Positions 1-4,308 of a DNA stretch of 5,094 nt are shown here, one piece after another. Below the pieces are notes generated by a model. The model had not been told where the DNA came from and did not search any database. It saw only the letters and a program-made list of their open reading frames with translations. Source of the stretch: an uncultured Desulfobacterales bacterium (GTDB lineage: Bacteria; Desulfobacterota; Desulfobacteria; Desulfobacterales; JAFDCJ01). Location: contig CALZJV010000702.1 of assembly GCA_945787595.1 (NCBI GenBank), forward strand, positions 1 through 5,094. Direction: 5' to 3'. Every line of letters begins with the position of its first letter. Position 1 is the first letter of the stretch. The translations under genes were made by a program, and so were the position numbers.

Positions 1-297
1 GTGATGGAATACGCCGGCCAGGGCACTAAACGATTTTATAGCCTGGATTCACAGGCATACCGGGAAGGTGCGCTTCCCCGCAAAACAAAAGAGTTGTTAG
101 GGCTTGTAGCCAGCTTTGTTTTACGGTGTGACGACTGCATCAAATATCATATCATCCGGTGTTTTGAAGAAGGGGTCAGCGATCAGGAACTGGAGGAAGC
201 ACTTTTTATCGGTCTGGTGGTTGGCGGAACCATCACTATTCCTCATCAACGCAGGGCCATTCAGGCCTGGAACGAGTTAAAGCAAAAGGATAAATAG
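1..297 (+). CDS. Carboxymuconolactone decarboxylase / AhpD-like family protein, probably 5'-partial
   Basis: The 98-residue reading frame has the AhpD/CMD signature: Glu31 in KTKELLGLVAS, then C43-D-D-C46 with His50 (CDDCIKYH). In AhpD-type proteins the two cysteines form a redox-active pair and the Glu and His assist proton relay. Members act as cytoplasmic peroxidase-type reductases, or as decarboxylases when the cysteines are lost; the CxxC here favours a redox role, but the substrate cannot be read from sequence. The all-helical core is complete to the C-terminus. Members often carry about 15 more N-terminal residues than this, and the frame is open at base 1 (GTG ATG), so the true start probably lies to the left of the window. 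The stop at 295-297 is three bases from the next gene, which implies co-transcription with the ureohydrolase. Family assignment is firm; specific function is not. Confidence 0.88.
   Translation: MMEYAGQGTKRFYSLDSQAYREGALPRKTKELLGLVASFVLRCDDCIKYHIIRCFEEGVSDQELEEALFIGLVVGGTITIPHQRRAIQAWNELKQKDK
286..290 (+). promoter_or_regulatory. Ribosome binding site supporting a TTG start
   Basis: AAGGA lies ten bases before TTG 301, inside the end of the upstream gene. No ATG occurs in the ureohydrolase frame until codon 128, so the TTG with this Shine-Dalgarno site is the only start that keeps the N-terminal strand and substrate-loop region of the enzyme. Confidence 0.6.
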
Positions 298-300
298 ATA

Positions 301-1158
301 TTGAAAATCCAGATTATTCAGGTACCCTATGACTCCGGTTATAAAAACCTTCGGCAGGGGTGCGGTCCGGATCATTTTATTAACCAGGGCCTTGGTAAGC
401 TGCTGGAATCGGATGGCCACCAGGTTAAAATAGCAGGCGTTGATGTAAAATCACAATTTACAGCGGAAATCGGAACCGCATTTGAACTTAATCGTCTTTT
501 ATCGGTCGAAGTTAAAACCGCAATCGGCAGTGGTCTTTTTCCGGTGGTGCTATCCGGCAATTGCAACAGCTGTCTGGGTACCATCGCCGGTATCAATTCG
601 GATCAACTGGGTGTTATCTGGTTTGACGCCCACGGAGAATTTAACACCCCGGAAACAACCCGGAGCGGCTTTTTAGACGGGATGCCCCTTGCCATGGCGA
701 CCGGGCGCTGTTGGAAAACGATCTTAAAAACAATTCCGGGTTTTGTGGCGGTCCAAGAATCCAATGTCATATTGGTCGGCGCCAGAGATCTGGATCAGGA
801 AGAAGAAAGACAACTTCAAAAAAGCGGGGTGAATGTTATCGGCTCGGAGGGCAGGACCCCGGACAACCTCCTGGAGACCATTGAGGATGAACTAAGAAAG
901 CTGCAGGATCGGGTGTCCGGTATCTATCTGCACATCGACATGGATGCCCTTGCGATCGATGGCGGTGCGGCCAATCATTTCGGTGCTTCCGGGGGGTTAA
1001 CACCGGAATCTCTCGAAGCGGCCATTGCCATGGTAAATCAATATTATAAACTGCAGGCATGTGCGGTCGCCTCCTTTGATCCGACCTATGATTCAAACGG
1101 CAAATTTCTAGCAGCCGGCATTCGATGCATCCGGCAAATTGTGTCGGTGTCAAAATAG
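301..1158 (+). CDS. Ureohydrolase (arginase/agmatinase/formiminoglutamase) family protein with altered metal-site motifs
   Basis: This 285-residue protein has the arginase-fold motif order. It has SGNCNSCLG (85-93) where arginases have GGDHS, WFDAHGEFN (107-115) where they have DAHxDxN, HIDMDALA (211-218) for SxDxDxxDP, and a GGLT segment at 231-234. The length is usual for the family (about 280-320). Canonical enzymes bind two Mn2+ through one His, one DAHxD set and two late Asp, and hydrolyse guanidino or formimino C-N bonds. Here D109, H111, D213 and D215 remain, but the first His is replaced by Asn (N89) and the DAHxD Asp by Glu (E113). As I recall, a GNCN-type subgroup is annotated simply as arginase family protein. 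Activity on arginine or agmatine should not be assumed; a different substrate or metal is plausible. It starts at TTG directly after the AhpD-like gene and is probably in the same operon. Confidence 0.85.
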   Translation: MKIQIIQVPYDSGYKNLRQGCGPDHFINQGLGKLLESDGHQVKIAGVDVKSQFTAEIGTAFELNRLLSVEVKTAIGSGLFPVVLSGNCNSCLGTIAGINSDQLGVIWFDAHGEFNTPETTRSGFLDGMPLAMATGRCWKTILKTIPGFVAVQESNVILVGARDLDQEEERQLQKSGVNVIGSEGRTPDNLLETIEDELRKLQDRVSGIYLHIDMDALAIDGGAANHFGASGGLTPESLEAAIAMVNQYYKLQACAVASFDPTYDSNGKFLAAGIRCIRQIVSVSK

Positions 1159-1164
1159 CGGTTT

Positions 1165-1189
1165 TGTAGATATCGATTACTGATCTACA
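1165..1189 (+). terminator. Weak stem-loop after the ureohydrolase gene, possible terminator
   Basis: TGTAGAT (1165-1171) and ATCTACA (1183-1189) form a perfect seven-base inverted repeat with an eleven-base loop, followed by CTTTT. It starts seven bases after the ureohydrolase stop. The stem is A/T-rich and the T run short, so termination would be inefficient. Position is the best argument for it. Confidence 0.25.
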
Positions 1190-1323
1190 CTTTTGCCGGC
1201 GTTACAATCTCGTCTTCTGTCAGAGCGCTGGACCTGGATGCAGGCTCTAAACTGATCATCAAAATCAGAAATATTCAAGGCGTCACGGCGACTGAAACGC
1301 TAATCGCCATGACAGTTGAGTAG
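1180..1323 (+). pseudogene. Possible C-terminal remnant of a Mop/TOBE-type domain
   Basis: Read from 1180 to the TAG at 1321-1323, the frame gives a 47-residue tail containing GVTISSSVRALDLDAGSKL followed by IIKIRNIQGV. The pattern (a hydroxyl-rich strand, xxLxLxxGxKLxxKI, then a strand) resembles the molybdate/oxyanion-binding Mop or TOBE module found at the end of ABC-transporter ATPases and ModE-like proteins. There is no start codon with a ribosome site, and nothing upstream continues the domain because the ureohydrolase gene ends at 1158. If real, it is a short C-terminal relic. The match is by pattern only, and a chance open stretch is a serious alternative. Confidence 0.22.
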
Positions 1324-1326
1324 CCT

Positions 1327-1719
1327 CTACTGCGAAATTCCTCGTAATCTTTCACTTCGACGCCGAAGCAGTTCTACCGTAACAAGTAGTAAAATAGAAA
1401 CTACGATCATCATCGTGGCCACGGCCGCAATGGTGGGGTTGTATTTTTCGCGGATGCCGGCAAACATCTGTCGCGGGAGGGTGTACTGCTCGGAACCGGC
1501 GATGAACAGGGCAACCACCACCTCATCGAAAGAGGTCACAAATGCAAACAGCGCACCTGAGATGACCCCCGGCAGGATCTGTGGTAAAGTGATCTTAAAA
1601 AAAACAGTGGGGGGCGAAGCCCCCAAGCTTGAACCGGCGCGTATCTGGTTGCGATTGAAACCGATGTAAGTGCCGGTAAGCCCAATCCAGGCATAGAAAA
1701 GTCTGCGGCAATGAAGAGT
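1327..1719 (-). pseudogene. PotC-like (spermidine/putrescine-type) ABC transporter permease, truncated C-terminal remnant
   Basis: The minus strand encodes the C-terminal part of a binding-protein-dependent permease. It shows the EAA-loop region SSLGASPPTVFFKITLP, then a helix with the polyamine-permease signature SFDEVVVALFIAG, a QMFAGIREKYNPTIAAVAT segment, a last membrane helix (MMIVVSILLLVTV) and a basic cytoplasmic tail before TAG at 1327-1329. The stretch FYAWIGLTGTYIGF joins directly to NRNQIRAGSSLGASP, whereas intact family members have about 25 further residues (one helix) between these two blocks; I infer an in-frame internal deletion. Further upstream this frame stops at 1720-1722, while a neighbouring frame (ending in KLFIAADFSM) seems to continue the protein, which suggests a frameshift near 1705. 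The first half of the permease, about 130 residues, is absent. No ATPase, permease partner or binding protein is in the window. It is convergent with the ureohydrolase. Confidence 0.8.
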
Positions 1720-1875
1720 TTATTGTGAAAATACCCAATGCACAGGGTCATCGACTTGTTGATAAAGGCCAGAATATTCAGCTGGGCTGGTTGTCAGGTG
1801 ACTGTCGGGCCCTGGATCCCTTTTAGTGGTCATCTTTATATATATCCCCTATTCATTGTTGGAGATATCAAGAAC

Positions 1876-1881
1876 AGGAGG
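1876..1881 (+). promoter_or_regulatory. Shine-Dalgarno site of the broken aminotransferase gene
   Basis: A perfect AGGAGG sits four bases before ATG 1886. It shows that 1886, rather than an earlier ATG in the same frame (1826), was the original start of the class III aminotransferase. The signal is still intact although the gene is not. Confidence 0.6.
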
Positions 1882-1885
1882 CAAA

Positions 1886-2256
1886 ATGGGTCAATCATCT
1901 CACTTAATTATGCACCTCACCCCAAATACTGAAATTGAAAAGGGCATTACCGAGATTTCCAGGGGTGAAGGTGTCCATGTTTTTGATACAGAGGGCAACA
2001 AATATATTGATCTGGTGGGACAGCTATAGATTTTACGATTGACAAGAAAACCCGTGCACCGCTGCCGGCGGAGCACCTGGTCAATATGACTGCCCGAGCT
2101 AAGCAAAAGGGACTCCTCATCAAACTGGCCCCCGTGCGACAGGCCCTTGAATTTGCGCCGCCGCTGACCATTCAGAAGGAAGAGATTGACACTGCTGTAA
2201 AGATAATCGAGGAATGCATTTCCGAGAAAGAAAGGGAAATTTGTCAAAGAAGTTAG
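1886..2256 (+). pseudogene. Class III (PLP-dependent) aminotransferase with large internal deletion
   Basis: Both ends of an omega-amino-acid/polyamine-type aminotransferase are present, but the middle is gone. The N-terminal 44 codons (1886-2017) read EKGITEISRGEGVHVFDTEG then NKYIDLV, the usual start of class III enzymes (RGEGxxVxDxxGxxYIDL). They run into TAG at 2027-2029. In a different frame, 2023-2256 encodes the usual C-terminus: AIDFTIDKKTRAPLPAEHL, then a KQKGLLIKLAP turn, EFAPPLTIQKEEIDTAVKII and a charged tail ending in TAG 2254-2256. Family members have about 430-460 residues and only about 120 remain, so some 310-330 codons are missing, including the cofactor-binding region and Schiff-base lysine. 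The junction is near 2018-2025 and is out of frame. The product cannot be active. Neighbouring permease and ureohydrolase genes suggest the lost enzyme handled polyamines or related amines, which is inference. Confidence 0.85.
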
Positions 2257-2454
2257 CTAGTGCCCGTCCATAAATCGGTTAAAATCAGTTTGGGCACTAA
2301 ATAGTGTTTCCAATCCAGAAATGCGGATTTTTGCCCAAGGTCAAGGAAATCAGCGCGTTTGTGCGGAGACGTAGCTGGCTACGTCGCACAAACAAACGCG
2401 CTGATTGACGCCGAGATTGGGCAAAAAGACCATTTATGGATGGAAACTAGCTAA
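2253..2454. mobile_element. MITE-like palindromic element with terminal inverted repeats, no coding capacity
   Basis: The element is bounded by TTAGCTAGT (2253-2261) and its complement ACTAGCTAA (2446-2454). The outermost 23 bases of the two ends match at 20 positions, sharing TCCATAAAT. Inside is a nearly continuous imperfect palindrome centred at about 2376.5. TTTTTGCCCAA (2328-2338) pairs with TTGGGCAAAAA (2417-2427), AATCAGCGCGTTT (2348-2360) pairs with AAACGCGCTGATT (2394-2406), and ACGTAGC (2369-2375) pairs with GCTACGT (2378-2384). It has no open frame of useful length and no transposase. Structure and size (about 200 bp) fit a non-autonomous miniature inverted-repeat transposable element. 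Exact ends and target duplication are uncertain; CTAG at both edges could be a 4-bp duplication or part of the repeats. It could also act as a bidirectional transcription barrier. Confidence 0.7.
2258..2299. repeat. Secondary inverted repeat inside the left end of the element
   Basis: TAGTGCCC (2258-2265) and GGGCACTA (2292-2299) are a perfect eight-base inverted repeat enclosing 26 A/T-rich bases. It lies outside the main palindrome, whose left arm begins near 2302 with TAGTGTTTCCAATCCAGAAA. The left side therefore carries two versions of the element end, an outer one at 2253-2278 and an inner one at 2302-2326, against one on the right. Confidence 0.6.
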
Positions 2455-2594
2455 TATTCAAATCTTTTCAATCCTATAAAGAAGACCAAAATATTCGAGT
2501 CTGATGGTCCTCCGATGTTTACCGCGCCCAGGGCGCCTTTAACGGACACCCTAAAACCCGTCTCGCCCATTCGCAGCCCACCGTTTGTAACGGA

Positions 2595-3026
2595 TTACCG
2601 AAACGCCGAAAGCGTCCAAAATACCCGGCTGGATGCAAGAAGGGCGACGCCGATGGATATGTCGAGGGCGCCCACCGCGCAAAGTAGCAAATAGTGTCCG
2701 GCTGCGGCTCTCGACATCCATGCGCCAGTCGGAATGACAATAGCAAGAAATATCAGCATGCCGGGCCGAAAACACTGCCATATTTGGGGGTCGGAAATTG
2801 CTGTTATCCGGTGGATGTTTTTTAGGCAGCTTTTGCTGAAAAGAAATCTGCTCTTCATTAGCCCGGCAAGCCCACCAGCAATCAGCGCCAACGTCGTGCA
2901 TACAGATTCCGAGTTTAGGAGATAGGCTTGTTTGATCAGTGCACCGCCTTTAATGAGGAGTGCGAATCCGCCGCCGTACCAGATGCCGGCGGATATAATG
3001 ATTAGTTTTTGATGCGAAATTTTCAT
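2595..3026 (-). CDS. Small four-helix integral membrane protein, conserved hypothetical
   Basis: This 143-residue protein has four predicted membrane segments: about 7-27 (LIIISAGIWYGGGFALLIKG), 41-57 (VCTTLALIAGGLAGLM), 89-105 (GMLIFLAIVIPTGAW) and 111-132 (ending GALDISIGVALLASS). A basic cytoplasmic-looking loop with KSRFLFSKSCLKNIHRI lies between helices 2 and 3. The motifs FLFSKSCxKNxxRI, QIWQCFRPGM and VGALDISIGVALLxSS look like those of an uncharacterised membrane family I associate from memory with sulfate-reducing deltaproteobacteria; I know no function. The ATG at 3024-3026 has no clear Shine-Dalgarno site. It lies 45 bases downstream of the dehydrogenase stop on the same strand and is probably translated from the same message. 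The stop is close to where the family normally ends, so the gene looks complete. Confidence 0.7.
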   Translation of the reverse strand: MKISHQKLIIISAGIWYGGGFALLIKGGALIKQAYLLNSESVCTTLALIAGGLAGLMKSRFLFSKSCLKNIHRITAISDPQIWQCFRPGMLIFLAIVIPTGAWMSRAAAGHYLLLCAVGALDISIGVALLASSRVFWTLSAFR

Positions 3027-3071
3027 ATCAAACAGATTAGATTGAACGCCGTAAAGTGGGCGTGCATTTCA

Positions 3072-3808
3072 TCAAACGTGCTGGCCGCCGTTCACGTGGA
3101 TCTCCGCCCCGGAGACATAATTCGATTGATCCGAGCAAAGAAAATATATCATATCGGCCACCTCTTCCGGTTTTCCTAAGCGCCTTAGCGGAATTTGCTT
3201 TACCAACTCTTCCGTGCCGGGGGACAGAATCGACGTATCGATTTCTCCGGGAGCGATGGCATTGACCCGAATACCATACGGCCCAAAATCGGCAGCCATT
3301 TCTCGCGTCAATGCTGAAAGGGCGGCTTTCGAGGTAGCATACGCAGACCCGGCAAAGGGATGAACGCGGCTGCCAGCGATAGAGGTGATATTCACGATGC
3401 TTGCCTGTCCAATCTCCAACTCTTTTATGAGTCCGCGCGCTAGCATGATAGGAGAAAAAAAATTGACCTGAAATACATATTCCCACATGTCAAGATCTGT
3501 CTCGATGGAGCCCAGACGGTTACCGGATTCGGCCTTGGGTGAGATCGCTGCATTATTTACCAAGGCGTTGAGGGGACTCCCTCCCAAGCACTCGCGAATT
3601 TTTCCATTCCGGCCAGCAGGCCCTTTCGATTACCAAGATCGATTTGAATGTGGTTTTCAGGAGGGGCAGTTCCTGGGTGACTCCTGGGAAAGGCTTGACG
3701 CGCACACGTGATGATTCGCCAGCCCGCGTTGTAGAAGCGAATGGCGGTCGCATGACCTATGCCTCGACTTGCGCCCGTGAGAATGATGGTTTTTTGTCTT
3801 CCGCTCAT
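3072..3808 (-). pseudogene. FabG-like short-chain dehydrogenase/reductase, split by a one-base frameshift
   Basis: Codons 1-70 (from ATG 3808) carry the Rossmann cofactor motif TGASRGIG (11-18) and a DL pair near 57-58 where the adenine ring binds. The remainder, in another frame down to TGA 3072-3074, carries NNAAISP (NNAG-type motif), ITSIAGS with the catalytic Ser, YATSK with the catalytic Tyr and Lys, IRVNAIAPGEIDT, and the C-terminal SGAEIHVNGGQ. The break falls at an A5 run (plus-strand TTTTT, 3599-3603). ATG GAA AAA TTC must become ATG GAA AAA ATT CGC to enter the second frame, so one A is missing. Restored length is 245 residues, exactly typical of the 3-oxoacyl-ACP-reductase-like classical SDRs, with S143, Y157 and K161 in restored numbering. 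All catalytic residues survive, so the lesion is recent or a sequencing error. The substrate is unknown; the reaction is NAD(P)H-dependent carbonyl/alcohol conversion in the cytoplasm. Confidence 0.88.
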
Positions 3809-3817
3809 CTGCCATTT

Positions 3818-3822
3818 CCTCC
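3818..3822 (-). promoter_or_regulatory. Shine-Dalgarno site fixing the dehydrogenase start
   Basis: GGAGG on the minus strand lies nine bases before ATG 3806-3808. This start gives MSGRQKTIILTGAS, the expected short lead into the first beta strand of an SDR. An in-frame upstream ATG at 3916 would add 36 unconserved residues, and a nearer ATG at 3813-3815 is out of frame. Confidence 0.6.
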
Positions 3823-4064
3823 GATTTGTTCGATTGAACGATGCAGAGAATTCATCAACGGATGTTGCAGCAAAATTTGCAAGGGAACCTTTCTGCCGTA
3901 GTCCTGTAACCGTCAAATTACTTGTTTTGTATTAGATTTTTCCAATATTTTCAAGTCATCTATGACCCTAAATCCACCACCTCTTTCTGGAGTAGAAGGA
4001 TAAAATAAGGATAGAGACGATAGTGAATATGTATCATCTCAATCAGTGATGGAAATAAATAAAA
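3823..4064. other. A/T-rich non-coding stretch, nothing recognised
   Basis: This is the upstream side of the dehydrogenase gene and presumably holds its promoter. I see no convincing -35/-10 pair, repeat, RNA gene or protein similarity in any of the six frames. On the minus strand TTGGAA followed 17 bases later by AGTAAT is the only vaguely promoter-like arrangement, and it is too weak to call. Confidence 0.4.
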
Positions 4065-4145
4065 TTATATCAGTAACTTGTAGTCATCCAACCAAACCCA
4101 ATCGTTATTCTTAATTCCAAGGGTATCTGCGGTTTCCGGCCCGAA
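4065..4145 (-). pseudogene. Possible remnant of a molybdopterin oxidoreductase C-terminal domain
   Basis: The minus-strand frame ending at TAA 4065-4067 gives PETADTLGIKNNDWVWLDDY. This resembles the start of the molybdopterin-dinucleotide-binding domain of the DMSO-reductase family (NPxxAxxLGIxxGDWVWxxS). Only about 25 residues fit. After LDDYK the similarity ends at once, and upstream the same bases are better explained on the plus strand as a decarboxylase fragment. It is a short fossil at best; a chance match is possible because the motif is brief. Confidence 0.3.
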
Positions 4146-4260
4146 GATCATTTGTATCCAGGCCGGCAATGTCAATACCGGTGCATTTGATCCGGCCGGG
4201 AAGGTTTGTTCCATCGCGGGAGAATCGAGTGCCTGGGTGTATGTGGATGGTGCCTTGGGT
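4138..4260 (+). pseudogene. Fragment of a PLP-dependent (glutamate/aromatic-type) decarboxylase
   Basis: Forty-one codons read GPKIICIQAGNVNTGAFDP and then, after an unremarkable stretch, SSAWVYVDGALG. These are hallmarks of group II PLP-dependent decarboxylases (fold type I), where QAGNVNTGAFDP precedes the AWxHVDGAFG segment whose Asp contacts the pyridine nitrogen of PLP. Similarity starts abruptly near 4138 and stops at about 4260; the frame ends at TGA 4276-4278. The downstream Lys-containing segment (HKW type) and the whole N-terminal half are missing, so no enzyme can be made. The intact gene would have been about 450-480 codons. The piece lies some 50 bases before the aroKB start and reads in the same direction. 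Confidence 0.72.
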
Positions 4261-4290
4261 AACCAAAGGTATCCATGAAGCGTTTCTCTT

Positions 4291-4296
4291 AAGGAG
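4291..4296 (+). promoter_or_regulatory. Ribosome binding site of the AroK-AroB gene
   Basis: AAGGAG is followed by twelve A/T-rich bases and then ATG 4309. The spacing is longer than usual, but no other in-frame start is closer, and the chosen ATG places the phosphate-binding loop at residues 10-17, as normal for shikimate kinase. Confidence 0.55.
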
Positions 4297-4308
4297 TATA
4301 ATAAAAAA

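Noticed and set aside
836..1153. 105-codon minus-strand frame opposite the ureohydrolase
   Set aside because: It is rich in Arg, Pro, His and Cys, typical of an antisense artefact, and overlaps conserved ureohydrolase motifs.
1316..1669. 117-codon plus-strand frame opposite the permease remnant
   Set aside because: Its composition is that of an antisense shadow, and the minus strand over the same bases has clear permease motifs.
1900..2247. 115-codon minus-strand frame across the aminotransferase remnant
   Set aside because: The opposite strand shows conserved class III aminotransferase ends in two frames, which explains this as a shadow.
2302..2450. Could the long hairpin be a structured RNA, attenuator or a CRISPR-like repeat?
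   Set aside because: There is one palindrome and not a spaced repeat array, it has terminal repeats at its outer ends, and no promoter or known riboswitch core is visible. A mobile-element origin explains more of the structure.
2524..2536. GCGCCCAGGGCGC as an intrinsic terminator for the membrane-protein gene
   Set aside because: The loop would be a single base, so the stem cannot close fully, and no T run follows in the minus-strand direction.
2551..2901. 116-codon minus-strand frame overlapping the membrane protein
   Set aside because: It lacks membrane-helix or domain pattern, while the overlapping 2595-3026 frame has four clean helices and family-like motifs.
3599..3603. Programmed -1 ribosomal frameshift in the dehydrogenase gene
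   Set aside because: The site GGAAAAAT lacks a tandem slippery heptamer and I see no obvious downstream pseudoknot; SDR genes are not known to use programmed shifts. A lost base is simpler.
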